From Marinobacterium ramblicola (GTDB lineage Bacteria > Pseudomonadota > Gammaproteobacteria > Pseudomonadales > Balneatricaceae), in assembly GCF_019084545.1 (NCBI RefSeq), contig NZ_JAHREP010000001.1, positions 124,001 through 188,000 on the forward strand: 64,000 nucleotides of DNA. Direction: 5' to 3'. The first letter of the stretch is position 1, and every line of letters begins with the position of its first letter. Made by a program: the position numbers and the translations under genes. A model generated the notes under the pieces. It made no database searches. It had not been told where the DNA came from and worked only from the letters and a program-made list of their open reading frames with translations. Shown here piece by piece: positions 26,037-35,146 of the stretch.

Positions 26037-27777
26037 GCTTGCCGCTCACCACCGCTTCCTCAAGCTTCTCCAACTGTTTGTCGTCCGGATAGATCGCCCT
26101 GACATGGGCCAGGGTCTCGATCGCTTTCTGTCTTTCGCCGAGCTGCAGGTAGGCGCGAGCCATGTCGGTGTATAGCTGTTTGTCCGGACTCTGTTGTGTG
26201 TAGCGTTGCGCCCAGTCAATAAACTCTTGCGTGTGCTCCTTGGTATTCTGATGTAGCTCCCGGTACAGCACGGATCGCATCCAGAAATACTCTCCCATCT
26301 CCCTGAAGTAGAAGTCGTTCAGGGCTGGTGCCAGGTGTTTGGGCTGGGTGCCTTTGCTGCGCATGTACTGAACGATGCCGGCACTGGCCAGCAGTGCGTG
26401 AGCAAGGAACATTATCAGTAAGGGGGTTGCCACTAGCGTCGTGACGCGTACCCCGCTTTGTGCAGGGTGGCTGAGTTTTAAGTCCCTCTCTCGTTTGCCG
26501 CTCTGGAAGCAGAGAAACAGCAGTATCAGCAGCATGATCCAGTGGACATTGGAGATGTAGAAAGGAAGTTCGACCTGGGTGTGCAGTGCTATCGGCGCCA
26601 ACAGTGCAGCCATGGCGCCGCCGCGTTGCCAGCCCATCTGTATCAGCTGCCAAACGACGGCCACAGCGGCTGCCGCAATCGACACCAGCGCCAATAGGCC
26701 GCCCTCGATCATCCAGAACAGCAACTCGTTGTGCGGATGGCTGAAGCGTTTGTCATCCAGTTTGTAGTTCGGAACCTGCTGGTAGTAGGCTGGGCGATTT
26801 TCCTGGAAGACATGCTGGAAACTGCCTATCCCATGCCCGATGAGAGGAGACTGCAGAAAGGTTTGCCAGGCCAGGCGATAGATATGGGGGCGGGCGTCGC
26901 CGCTGACGCCTTCATTGGCGGTCAGTCGCTCAAATTTCGTGATGGCGTTGACGGTGCCTGTATCACTGGTGTTCAACCCGATGCCCGCCCCTCCGGCGAT
27001 GGCCGCGATCAACAGTGCGCTGGTCAGCTTGCGTCTGAACAGCACTCGGTGCCTGGATAGCACGAGCAGCGTAAGCGCAATCAGCAGGCCCAGGTAACCG
27101 ACTCGCGAACCGATAGTGACGATGTTTGCGCTTGCGAGCAGCAGTGTCATCAAAACCAGGCCCTTGAACGGCCAGCGCAGGCGTAAAAAGGCGGGCGTAG
27201 TCGCTTGATACAGCGCCAGTGCGATACCTGTCGCCATCATCGAGGCGTGCAGGTTGGGTTGCTGGTAGATGCCGGCCGGTACCTTTCCCGCTACCCAGGG
27301 CATAAGGCCCTTGAACGGATTGTTGGGAAGGATTTGGCTGAGACCGATCAGCCCCTGGATCATGATTCCGGCCAACACCAGATAGATGGCGGTATCGACC
27401 TGGCGCCGGGTCAGACGGAACTGGAATAGCGAAAACCAGAACAGAATGCCGCCCAGGATTACGCCGAGGCGGATCAGCCACTCCGTTGGGCGCTCGATCC
27501 CGGTTAGAAATCCACCCAACACCAGGCCTGCAGGAAAGAGCATGAGCAGACCGATATGCCGTGGACAGACAAAAGATTCATGTTTGAGCATGGAGATCAG
27601 GCCGGCTGCCAGGGTGATCAGGCTCGCCGCCCAAATGCTGGCGTTGTAGGGCAGCATCAGCCCCTCTCCGCCAAGGTTGGGTTGGTAATAAAAGGGGGCG
27701 ATCAGTACCAGGAGTGTGAAGGTGAGAAAAAAGACTCTCTGCTCCCGCGTCAGTGCGGTGCGCTCCAGTAGTGGCAT
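25975..27777 (-). CDS. O-antigen ligase / PglL-type oligosaccharyltransferase, Wzy_C family
   Basis: A polytopic inner-membrane protein of 600 residues with about 10-12 TM helices. The conserved parts are QQPNLHASMMATGIAL, the periplasmic stretch HPHNELLFWMIEGG (a His that is essential in ligases) and HTQVELPFYISNVHW. The C-terminal 150 residues contain a TPR-like segment (MARAYLQLGERQKAIETL). These features fit the family of WaaL lipid A-core ligases and PglL O-oligosaccharyltransferases; HTQVE-PFY is closer to PglL-type in my recollection. The two activities cannot be told apart here. The 3' end overlaps sixA. Confidence 0.82.
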   Translation of the reverse strand: MPLLERTALTREQRVFFLTFTLLVLIAPFYYQPNLGGEGLMLPYNASIWAASLITLAAGLISMLKHESFVCPRHIGLLMLFPAGLVLGGFLTGIERPTEWLIRLGVILGGILFWFSLFQFRLTRRQVDTAIYLVLAGIMIQGLIGLSQILPNNPFKGLMPWVAGKVPAGIYQQPNLHASMMATGIALALYQATTPAFLRLRWPFKGLVLMTLLLASANIVTIGSRVGYLGLLIALTLLVLSRHRVLFRRKLTSALLIAAIAGGAGIGLNTSDTGTVNAITKFERLTANEGVSGDARPHIYRLAWQTFLQSPLIGHGIGSFQHVFQENRPAYYQQVPNYKLDDKRFSHPHNELLFWMIEGGLLALVSIAAAAVAVVWQLIQMGWQRGGAMAALLAPIALHTQVELPFYISNVHWIMLLILLFLCFQSGKRERDLKLSHPAQSGVRVTTLVATPLLIMFLAHALLASAGIVQYMRSKGTQPKHLAPALNDFYFREMGEYFWMRSVLYRELHQNTKEHTQEFIDWAQRYTQQSPDKQLYTDMARAYLQLGERQKAIETLAHVRAIYPDDKQLEKLEEAVVSGKLTADTSNEASPSQLPASQAR

Positions 27778-27856
27778 CGGTGGCTCCTTGCTTCAGTCTG
27801 TGTCGGATCCTAACGAATCGGTTATGCTTGGGGAAGGAAAACCGTTAAGGATATGT

Positions 27857-28744
27857 ATGCATATCAAAGAGCTCAGTATCGATATCGGCGGTCGGCACCT
27901 TGCGGCGATCGATTTCGGTGGATCTGTGGAGCGTACAGTGCTCGCCGTGCATGGTTGGCTGGATAATGCCGCAAGCTTCATGGAGCTTGCGCCTCGGTTG
28001 GAAGGCTGTCGCATAATCGCCGTCGACCTCGCCGGGCATGGGCGGTCCGCTTGGCGCGATCAGAGCAGTTGGTACGCCATCTGGGATTACGTGTTTGATC
28101 TGCGAATGGCGATTGAGGCGCTGGGGTTGCAACAGGTCCACCTGTTGGGGCATTCGCTCGGCGCAGCGGTAACCTCCGTTCTCGCCGGGGCATCGCCTGA
28201 ACGGGTTGCTAGCCTCGTGATGATCGAGGGGTTGGGTCCGCTGACCATCGATTCGGACGAGACTCCTGAACAGCTGTATGAGGCGTTGGAGTGGCATGCC
28301 AGCGCGCAGTCGACTCCGGTCGTATATCGAGATCCGGAACGCATGGTTGCCGCGAGAATGCGCGGGCGATTCCCCGTTGGTCCTGTTGCTGCGAATCATC
28401 TCGTCTCCCGTGCGGTACGACCGGTGGAGGGAGGGTATGGCTGGACTCACGACCCGCGCTTGCTGGCGCCTTCGCTATTGCGTTTTAGTGAGGATCAGGT
28501 GCAAGCACTGTTTCGCCGCATAGGTGTGCCGGTGCTGGTTTGCCTTGCTGAAGGCGGGATCTCGACAGATAAAACGCGCAAGCGACTAGGCCTGCTTGAG
28601 CATTTGCGGCTGATCGAGTTTGCCGGTGGTCACCACCCGCATCTGGAGCCGGAGACGGTGGACCGGGTCGCGGATGCGGTAAATCTGTTTTATTGCGACT
28701 TGCATAAAGGGGTATCCGTCAGAACGGAGGCGCTCGCCCGATGA
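27857..28744 (+). CDS. Alpha/beta hydrolase
   Basis: A soluble hydrolase of 295 residues. HGWLDNAASF (residues 32-41) is the oxyanion-hole turn, Ser100 in GHSLGAA is the nucleophile, and the catalytic His is in AGGHHPHLE near the end. This matches the epoxide-hydrolase/esterase branch; the substrate is unknown. The ATG at 27857 has AAGGA six bases upstream; in-frame codons further upstream are unlikely starts. Its TGA overlaps the ATG of the DUF4892-like gene (ATGA), so translation is probably coupled, and the patatin follows. Confidence 0.88.
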   Translation: MHIKELSIDIGGRHLAAIDFGGSVERTVLAVHGWLDNAASFMELAPRLEGCRIIAVDLAGHGRSAWRDQSSWYAIWDYVFDLRMAIEALGLQQVHLLGHSLGAAVTSVLAGASPERVASLVMIEGLGPLTIDSDETPEQLYEALEWHASAQSTPVVYRDPERMVAARMRGRFPVGPVAANHLVSRAVRPVEGGYGWTHDPRLLAPSLLRFSEDQVQALFRRIGVPVLVCLAEGGISTDKTRKRLGLLEHLRLIEFAGGHHPHLEPETVDRVADAVNLFYCDLHKGVSVRTEALAR

Positions 28745-29592
28745 CCAGGAATGTTTTCATTTCGATACTATTGGCTATCACTCTGTTCGAAAGTGGTGTG
28801 GCTCAGGCTGAACTGCCGGACTTCCTGCAGCCCTTTCCACGCAGTCGTCAGATTCAGGACGTTACCATCGAGGCTCAGGAGTACAGGGTGATGCTGGGTG
28901 GTGTGGTCAAGATCAATCGTCTGATCCGGACCGATCGCGAGCTTCGATTGAGCGGCAAGCTGGTGAGGATGACCTGGCAGCTGCCGGTCGGTCATTCGCC
29001 CGAGGACGGCTTTCGTTATCTTCGGGGTCAGTTGCAGGATGCGGGTACTGAGATGTTGTTCGAGTGCAGCGGACGGCAGTGCGGGGCCAGTACCATCTGG
29101 GCCAACGATCTGTTCGATACGGCAAGACTGTATGGTGTCGACGAGAGTCAGTTCTATCTGGCGGCGCGAAAGGGCTCCAACTATCTGGTGATATATGCCG
29201 TGCGGCGGGGTAATGGCCGCGTTTTCCTGCATCTCGATTGGTTGGTGGATACCTCCACCGGCAGTCAGGGGTGGGCGCAGGTGCTTGAGCAGCAGGGCTA
29301 TGCCGAGTTACCCGATTGGCCCGAGTCGCCGGAAAATGCAGTGCGTACTATGGCTGCGTTGCTGAAGGATCGTCCGGACAAGCATTTGGTATTGGTGCTG
29401 CATCAGGCAGGGCGTGATATCGAGTTGAGCCTTAGCCAGTCACGCGAGCTGGCGCTGCGGCTGCGTGACCTGGTGCTGGCGGAAGGCATTGAACCCGATC
29501 GAATTGATGCCTACGGTGCGGGCGCGCTGTCGCCGGGTGTGTTGGGCGGGCGCAGGCAGTTGGCTGTGGTGATACTGACTGATCAGGAGTAG
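28741..29592 (+). CDS. DUF4892-like periplasmic protein with OmpA-like C-terminus
   Basis: A secreted protein of 283 residues. A signal peptide ends near GVAQA (about 22). The middle has the DUF4892 pattern (RSRQIQDVTIEAQEYRVMLGG, given here as RSRQIQDVT and EYRVMLGG, and WANDLFDTARLYGVDESQFYLA, given as LYGVDESQFY). The last 60 residues resemble an OmpA-type peptidoglycan-binding fold: SQSRELALRLRDLVLAEGI, DRIDAYGAGALSP and GGRRQLAVVIL, with the usual NRRVEI replaced. Peptidoglycan binding is inferred. The ATG overlaps the hydrolase TGA, and the patatin starts two bases after its stop. Confidence 0.78.
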   Translation: MTRNVFISILLAITLFESGVAQAELPDFLQPFPRSRQIQDVTIEAQEYRVMLGGVVKINRLIRTDRELRLSGKLVRMTWQLPVGHSPEDGFRYLRGQLQDAGTEMLFECSGRQCGASTIWANDLFDTARLYGVDESQFYLAARKGSNYLVIYAVRRGNGRVFLHLDWLVDTSTGSQGWAQVLEQQGYAELPDWPESPENAVRTMAALLKDRPDKHLVLVLHQAGRDIELSLSQSRELALRLRDLVLAEGIEPDRIDAYGAGALSPGVLGGRRQLAVVILTDQE

Positions 29593-29594
29593 TT

Positions 29595-30488
29595 ATGACG
29601 ACGGTATCTCTGGTGTTGGGGACAGGGGGAGCGCGTGGTTATGCGCATATCGGTGTAATCGAAGAGCTGGAGGCTAGAGGGTATCAGGTGACCTGTATTG
29701 CCGGTTGCTCCATGGGGGCGCTGGTCGGTGGGCTTTATGCAGCCGGTGGCATGGCTAAATACAGGGCTTGGGTTGAAACCTTGCGCTGGATCGATGTCGT
29801 ACGCCTGCTGGATCTGAATTTCAGAAACACCCTGTTCAACGGCGACAAGGTGTTTGCGAAATTGCGGGAGTTGATTGGCGACCCCAGTATCGAGACACTC
29901 CCCGTGTCCTACACAGCGGTCGCAACCGATCTGTCCAGCAATAAGGAGATCTGGTTTCAGCGCGGCAGTCTGCTGCAGGCGATGCGCGCATCGATAGCGA
30001 TACCCGGCATCGTATCGCCCGTGATCAGCGGGGACCGTGTGCTGGTAGATGGCGGGGTGCTAAACCCATTACCGATCGTTGCCACGGTTGCCGCTCATGC
30101 CGATCTGATCATCGCGGTTGATGTCAACGCGTCGCGGGAGTCGGTGGCTATGCATCTGGACCCCGAGGACCTCGCGGGGGAGGAGGCCAAGTCTCCGGCC
30201 CGTGCAGGGCGCTTCGCCGTACTGCTCAACTCAATGGAGGTGATGCAGGGGGCGCTGACCCGTTACAAAATTGCCGGTTACAGCCCGGACCTGGTGATCA
30301 GGGTGCCCAAGGAGGCGGGTGGTTTTCATGAGTTTCATCGCGCAACGGCGCTGATCGATATTGGGCGGAGAATGGCCTGCCGCCAACTCGATCTGTTTGA
30401 AGAGCTGGCTGAAGTGAGCCCCGATCCGGAGAGAGGTGCCGGAGTGCGGGGCCCGGAAGTCGTGGAGGAGGACTTAGCTGACCAGTGA
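29595..30488 (+). CDS. Patatin-like phospholipase (RssA-like)
   Basis: A serine lipase of 297 residues in the bacterial patatin family. The oxyanion loop is [12 protein letters not shown], the nucleophile is Ser39 in GCSMGA, and the catalytic Asp is in [10 protein letters not shown] (about 155). No signal peptide or TM helix is seen, so it is probably cytoplasmic like E. coli RssA. It is the third gene of the hydrolase-DUF4892-patatin operon. The 3' end overlaps the stop end of folE by 15 bases. Substrate unknown. Confidence 0.9.
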   Translation: MTTVSLVLGTGGARGYAHIGVIEELEARGYQVTCIAGCSMGALVGGLYAAGGMAKYRAWVETLRWIDVVRLLDLNFRNTLFNGDKVFAKLRELIGDPSIETLPVSYTAVATDLSSNKEIWFQRGSLLQAMRASIAIPGIVSPVISGDRVLVDGGVLNPLPIVATVAAHADLIIAVDVNASRESVAMHLDPEDLAGEEAKSPARAGRFAVLLNSMEVMQGALTRYKIAGYSPDLVIRVPKEAGGFHEFHRATALIDIGRRMACRQLDLFEELAEVSPDPERGAGVRGPEVVEEDLADQ

Positions 30489-31013
30489 CAGAAACTCGGC
30501 GCGGGTGGCCGGGTTGGATCTGAAGGTACCCAGCATCATCGAGGTTTTCATCTCGGCGTTCTGTTTCTCCACCCCGCGCATCATCATGCACATATGCTGA
30601 GCCTCGATCACCACGCCGACCCCCAGTGCGCCTGTGACCTGCTGGATCGCTTCTGCGATCTCCTTGGTCATGTTTTCCTGGATCTGCAGGCGTCGGGCGA
30701 ACATGTCGACGATGCGGGCTATCTTGGAAAGGCCGACCACGCGTCCATCCGGAATGTAGGCGACATGGGCCTTGCCGATGAAGGGCAGTAGATGGTGCTC
30801 GCACATCGAATAGAGCTCGATATTTTTGACCAGCACCATCTCGCTGTTGTCGGACGGAAAGAGGGCGCCGTTGACCACCTCTTCCAGCGACTGCTGGTAG
30901 CCGCGGGTCATAAACTGCATCGCCTTGGCGGCACGTTTTGGTGTGTCCTTCAAACCCTCGCGTTGCAGATCTTCACCGAGTGATTCGATGATTTTTGCGT
31001 AGGATTCTTCCAT
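30474..31013 (-). CDS. folE: GTP cyclohydrolase I, FolE
   Basis: Converts GTP to 7,8-dihydroneopterin triphosphate, the entry to folate and queuosine-type pterins. About 179 residues. Zinc is bound by Cys and His in [10 protein letters not shown] and by Cys in QHMCMMMRG; the GVEKQNAEM turn and [19 protein letters not shown] ([11 protein letters not shown]) are family blocks. I preferred the ATG at 31013 because GGAG lies six bases upstream and [15 protein letters not shown] aligns with Pseudomonas FolE; an ATG at 31025 is an alternative. Confidence 0.95.
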   Translation of the reverse strand: MEESYAKIIESLGEDLQREGLKDTPKRAAKAMQFMTRGYQQSLEEVVNGALFPSDNSEMVLVKNIELYSMCEHHLLPFIGKAHVAYIPDGRVVGLSKIARIVDMFARRLQIQENMTKEIAEAIQQVTGALGVGVVIEAQHMCMMMRGVEKQNAEMKTSMMLGTFRSNPATRAEFLSLVS

Positions 31014-31098
31014 CTGTGGCTCCATCAGAGAGATACCTGTCCCGAACGGGTCGAAAAAAGCGCTTAAGGTACGTTATCGTGCCTGTCAGGTAAAGCGA

Positions 31099-31656
31099 TC
31101 AACGTGTCGGCTTCTGTTTAAGTAGCACATAAACCGCACCAGTGCCTCCATCGGTCGGTTGTGCCGAACAAAATGCCAGCACCGGACTGAGTTGGCGTAG
31201 CCAGTCATTGACGTGGGATTTCATCAGCGCCGGTTGTCCTGGCTGGGAGTATGACTTGCCGTGTATGACCAGTGCACAGCGCAGTCCGCGCGCTTCGCAG
31301 TCGCGTATAAATCGTGACAGCTCCTCGCGCGCCTGGTCGAGCGTGTAGCCATGCAGATCCAGACCTGCCTGCCAGGGTATATGGCCGCGGCGCAGTTTCT
31401 TCATCTGACGGATCTGTACGCCGGGGCTGACGAACAGCAGATCCTGTTCGGACTCGATGATCTCTACCGCCGTCGTAGACAGTCCGTCGACGAAGGTTTC
31501 ATTCTCCTGCTCGGCGGCCTGGCGTCGGTATTGCTGTGACTCCGAGGGGGTGGGCACACCCTTGCGCTTTAGCGCCGCACGATCACTCTGTAACGGACTG
31601 ACGTCGGAGACTGCACGCTGAAAGTCGGATTGATCGGATTGCGGTTCATCAGTCAT
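31099..31656 (-). CDS. Smr domain protein
   Basis: A soluble protein of 185 residues whose C-terminal half is an Smr (small MutS-related) domain: LDLHGYTLDQAREEL and VIHGKSYSQPGQPALMKSHV with the conserved LDLHG and HGKS motifs. The N-terminal half is polar and low in hydrophobic residues. Smr domains have endonuclease activity in several characterised proteins (MutS2, E. coli YdaL/SmrA); the role of stand-alone ones is not settled. Monocistronic and divergent from prmB. Confidence 0.88.
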   Translation of the reverse strand: MTDEPQSDQSDFQRAVSDVSPLQSDRAALKRKGVPTPSESQQYRRQAAEQENETFVDGLSTTAVEIIESEQDLLFVSPGVQIRQMKKLRRGHIPWQAGLDLHGYTLDQAREELSRFIRDCEARGLRCALVIHGKSYSQPGQPALMKSHVNDWLRQLSPVLAFCSAQPTDGGTGAVYVLLKQKPTR

Positions 31657-31719
31657 GGCGTTTGAGGTACGTTTTCTTTAACATGTGCGGCCTGTAAAAC
31701 CCCCATTATCGGACCTGCG

Positions 31720-32640
31720 ATGAATCTGGATCAAGCATCTCTGCTCGACGAATTGGAAACGCTGCGCGACTTCGTGCGTTTCAGTCTGAGCGCATTTCAT
31801 GAGCGTGGCCTCTATTTTGGTCACGGTACGGACAACGCTTGGGATGAGGCGGTACAGCTGGTGCTAAATGCGGTACATCTGCCCTGGGATACCCGCCCGG
31901 AGGTGCTCGACGCCCGGCTGACCCGCAGTGAAAAGCGTCGCGTGCTGGAGTATCTTCGTCAGCGCGTCGAGGAGCGTAAGCCTCTGCCTTACATCACCGG
32001 CGAGGCCTGGTTCATGGGGCTGGCATTCAATGTGGACGAGCGGGTATTGATCCCCCGGTCACCCATCGCCGAGCTGATTGAAGACGGCTATGAACCCTGG
32101 TTGCGGGAGGGGGCGGTTGAGCGTGTGCTGGACCTGTGTACCGGCAGCGGCTGCATCGGTATTGCAACGGCGCTGGTGTTCCCTGAAGCGACCGTCGACC
32201 TGGTCGATATCTCGGAAGATGCTTTGGCGGTTGCGGCGAGCAACATCAAGCGCCACCAGTTGGCAGAGCGTGTACAGGTGGTTCATAGCGATCTGTTTGA
32301 TGCGCTGGATCCCGCACAGCCCTATGACCTGATCGTCAGCAATCCGCCCTATGTGGATGCTGATGATCTCGCCAGCATGCCCGATGAGTACCAGCATGAG
32401 CCGGATCTGGCGCTGGGTTCGGGAGATGATGGTTTGGATATCACCCGGTGCATACTGCGCGAGGCGGGGCGCTACCTGAGCGATGACGGGCTGCTCGTGG
32501 TCGAGGTCGGTAACTCCGAAGTGCATCTGATGGAGCAGTACCCTGACCTGCCGCTGATCTGGATAGAGCTCGAGCGGGGCGGCAACGGCGTATTTTGTAT
32601 TACGGCGCAGGAGCTGCGTCAGTACTCCGATAGAATTTGA
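31720..32640 (+). CDS. prmB: 50S ribosomal protein L3 glutamine methyltransferase PrmB
   Basis: SAM-dependent N5-glutamine methyltransferase of 306 residues. It has the PrmB N-terminal block (LRDFVRFSLSAFHERGLYFGHGTDNAWDEA, in pieces FHERGLYFGHG and NAWDEA), the SAM motif VLDLCTGSGCIGIA and the catalytic SNPPYVDADDL. PrmB, unlike the release-factor enzyme PrmC, begins with this GHGTDN segment, so I assign PrmB. PrmB methylates a conserved Gln of ribosomal protein L3. aroC follows 39 bases downstream, as in many proteobacteria. Confidence 0.94.
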   Translation: MNLDQASLLDELETLRDFVRFSLSAFHERGLYFGHGTDNAWDEAVQLVLNAVHLPWDTRPEVLDARLTRSEKRRVLEYLRQRVEERKPLPYITGEAWFMGLAFNVDERVLIPRSPIAELIEDGYEPWLREGAVERVLDLCTGSGCIGIATALVFPEATVDLVDISEDALAVAASNIKRHQLAERVQVVHSDLFDALDPAQPYDLIVSNPPYVDADDLASMPDEYQHEPDLALGSGDDGLDITRCILREAGRYLSDDGLLVVEVGNSEVHLMEQYPDLPLIWIELERGGNGVFCITAQELRQYSDRI

Positions 32641-32679
32641 TGGTGTCCCGACGGGGCACGGCGAGACAGGATAGAACCT

Positions 32680-33771
32680 ATGTCCGGAAATAGCATTGGC
32701 AAACTCTTTACCCTGACCACCTTCGGTGAGAGTCATGGCCCAGCGCTCGGTTGTATCATCGATGGTTGCCCTCCGGGTATCGAGATCAGTGAAGCAGAAC
32801 TGCAGGTCGAGCTGGATCGACGCAAGCCGGGTACTTCACGCCACACCACGCAGCGACGCGAAGCCGACGAAGTACGCATACTTTCGGGCGTGTTCGAAGG
32901 TCGTACCACCGGTACCCCAATAGGTATGCTGATTGAGAATACCGATCAGCGCTCCAAAGACTACAGTGACATCAAAGACACTTTCCGTCCGGCTCATGCC
33001 GACTACACCTACAGCCAGAAGTACGGCATTCGCGATTATCGTGGCGGTGGGCGGTCATCCGCGCGCGAAACGGCAATGCGGGTGGCTGCCGGCGCCTTGG
33101 CCAAGAAGGTGTTGGCGAAGTACGGTGTCCAGGTGCGCGGTTATCTGGCCCAGCTTGGACCCGTGGCGATCGATCCCAGCCGATTCGACTGGGATCAGGT
33201 CAACCGGAACCCGTTCTTTTCGCCCGATGCCGACGTGGTCGCCGAGATGGAAGAGTACATGGATGCCCTGCGCAAGGAGGGCAACTCTATCGGTGCGCGG
33301 ATCAACGTGGTTGCCTCCGGCGTGCCGGTCGGGCTCGGTGAGCCGATCTTTGATCGTCTCGACGCGGAGCTCGCCCATGCCCTGATGAGTATCAACGCGG
33401 TAAAAGGGGTTGAGATCGGTGACGGCTTTGACGTGGTCGAACAGAAGGGCACCGAGCATCGGGACGAGATGACGCCCGAGGGGTTTCTGTCCAATCATGC
33501 CGGCGGCATTCTTGGCGGCATCTCCAGTGGACAGGAGATCCTGGCCAGCATTGCGCTGAAGCCGACCTCCAGTCTGCGTCTGCCCGGGCGCAGCATCAAT
33601 AGCCAGGGTGAGGCGATAGAGGTTGTAACCAAAGGGCGGCACGATCCCTGTGTGGGCATCCGCGCGACACCGATCGCCGAAGCGATGGTGGCTATCGTGC
33701 TGCTGGACCACCTGCTGCGCAATCGTGCACAGAATGGGGATGTGGAGCGCACGACACCGGTGCTGAGCTAA
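32680..33771 (+). CDS. aroC: Chorismate synthase
   Basis: Converts EPSP to chorismate with reduced FMN, the last step of the shikimate pathway. 363 residues, the usual length. Family blocks: [47 protein letters not shown] (given as [14 protein letters not shown]), GAR, and [17 protein letters not shown]. The ATG has AGGA eight bases upstream. prmB precedes it. Confidence 0.96.
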   Translation: MSGNSIGKLFTLTTFGESHGPALGCIIDGCPPGIEISEAELQVELDRRKPGTSRHTTQRREADEVRILSGVFEGRTTGTPIGMLIENTDQRSKDYSDIKDTFRPAHADYTYSQKYGIRDYRGGGRSSARETAMRVAAGALAKKVLAKYGVQVRGYLAQLGPVAIDPSRFDWDQVNRNPFFSPDADVVAEMEEYMDALRKEGNSIGARINVVASGVPVGLGEPIFDRLDAELAHALMSINAVKGVEIGDGFDVVEQKGTEHRDEMTPEGFLSNHAGGILGGISSGQEILASIALKPTSSLRLPGRSINSQGEAIEVVTKGRHDPCVGIRATPIAEAMVAIVLLDHLLRNRAQNGDVERTTPVLS

Positions 33772-33810
33772 CAGGCAAGAGTGCTTGCCGTTAATCCCGG
33801 AGCAACGAGT

Positions 33811-34296
33811 ATGGATGATCTGACAGACAAGCAGGATCAGACGCTGTCCGCTGGCGAAGGGGATTGGCCCGCCTATGCTCATGGAAACAGGGAGACGCGC
33901 AAGGACTATTTTATTGAGCGTGCAGGCTATCGTTTCGCTGGTACCCACCTGATCATCGATCTGCTGGGCGCGTCCAATCTGGATGATCTGGAAAGAATGG
34001 AGCATGCGCTGCGTGACTCTGTACGCGCTGCCGGTGCTACGCTGCTGCATCTCCACCTGCATCATTTCACTCCGAATGGCGGCATATCCGGTGTGGCTGT
34101 ACTCGCCGAATCGCACATCAGTGTGCATACCTGGCCGGAGCGTGAGTTCGCCGCCTTTGATGTGTTTATGTGCGGTAAAGCCCGGCCGGAGCAGACCATA
34201 GCGGTACTCGAAAGCGCCTTTGAGCCCAGCGAAACCCGGGTTCAGGAGATACTGCGAGGACGGATAGCGATAGATGACGACGACCACCTTCGTTGA
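33811..34296 (+). CDS. speD: S-adenosylmethionine decarboxylase proenzyme
   Basis: Makes decarboxylated SAM for spermidine synthesis. The proenzyme self-cleaves between Glu100 and Ser101 ([14 protein letters not shown]) to give a pyruvoyl group from that Ser. His46 (AGTHLII) and the Cys in FMCGKARPE are the other active-site residues of the class 1b type. About 161 residues, some 40 more than Thermotoga or Bacillus SpeD because of a polar N-terminus. The ATG at 33811 has GGAG eight bases upstream; a GTG at 33781 is the alternative. The last 23 bases overlap speE, implying coupled translation. Confidence 0.9.
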   Translation: MDDLTDKQDQTLSAGEGDWPAYAHGNRETRKDYFIERAGYRFAGTHLIIDLLGASNLDDLERMEHALRDSVRAAGATLLHLHLHHFTPNGGISGVAVLAESHISVHTWPEREFAAFDVFMCGKARPEQTIAVLESAFEPSETRVQEILRGRIAIDDDDHLR

Positions 34297-35131
34297 GACG
34301 CTTCACGGCGGGTACGGGCAGAGTTTCTCGGTCGATGAGCTGCTGTTTGAGCATCGTTCCGAACATCAGGAACTGCTGATATTTCGTAACGCGACCTTTG
34401 GCCGGGTGCTGGCGCTGGATGGCATAGTGCAGACCACAGAGCGCGACGAGTTCATCTACCACGAAATGCTCACCCACGTACCGCTGCTGGCGCATGGTCA
34501 GGCCAAGCGTGTCCTGATCATCGGCGGGGGGGATGGCGGCATGCTGCGTGAAGTGCTCAAGCATTCCTCTGTCGAAGCGGTGACCCAGGTCGAGATCGAT
34601 CAGGCAGTGATCGATATGTGTCGGCGCTATCTGCCCGGCCATTCTGCGGGCGCCTTCGATGACCCGCGGGTCAGTATCGTGATCGCGGATGGTGTCGAAT
34701 ATGTGCGCGACTGTCATGAACGGTACGATCTGATCATCTCGGATTGCACCGATCCGGTGGGGCCTGGAGAAGTGCTGTTCACCAGCGAGTTCTATGTCGG
34801 CTGTAAGCGCTGCCTGAATCCGGGGGGCGTGTTCGTGGCGCAGAACGGCGTCGCCTTTCTGCAGCTGGACGAGGTACGCAATACTCAACGGCGGCTGTCG
34901 CCCCTGTTCACCGATCAAACCTTCTATTGTGCGGCTGTGCCGACCTACGCGGGCGGTGTGATGACTTTCGCCTGGGCCAGCGATAATCCCGCGCTGCGCC
35001 AAGTTGCAGGGGCTGAGCTGGAGCGGCGCTACCTGGCCGCCGCTATCCGTACCCGCTACTACAATCCGCAGATCCATACTGGCAGCTTTGCCTTGCCGCA
35101 GTATATTCTCGACGCCTTATCGGGGAACTGA
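34274..35131 (+). CDS. speE: Spermidine synthase (polyamine aminopropyltransferase)
   Basis: Transfers aminopropyl from decarboxylated SAM to putrescine. 285 residues. The dcSAM loop is [16 protein letters not shown] and the catalytic Asp is in [32 protein letters not shown] (given as [14 protein letters not shown]) is the family N-terminal block. It overlaps the end of speD by 23 bases. Together they form a complete dcSAM-to-spermidine unit; the putrescine supply is elsewhere. Confidence 0.95.
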   Translation: MTTTTFVETLHGGYGQSFSVDELLFEHRSEHQELLIFRNATFGRVLALDGIVQTTERDEFIYHEMLTHVPLLAHGQAKRVLIIGGGDGGMLREVLKHSSVEAVTQVEIDQAVIDMCRRYLPGHSAGAFDDPRVSIVIADGVEYVRDCHERYDLIISDCTDPVGPGEVLFTSEFYVGCKRCLNPGGVFVAQNGVAFLQLDEVRNTQRRLSPLFTDQTFYCAAVPTYAGGVMTFAWASDNPALRQVAGAELERRYLAAAIRTRYYNPQIHTGSFALPQYILDALSGN

Positions 35132-35146
35132 GCGGGTGGAGGGTTG

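Noticed and set aside
33055-34287. A 410-codon frame opposite to aroC and speD
   Set aside because: aroC and speD are complete with active-site residues; the reverse frame spans both genes and the gap with no start site.
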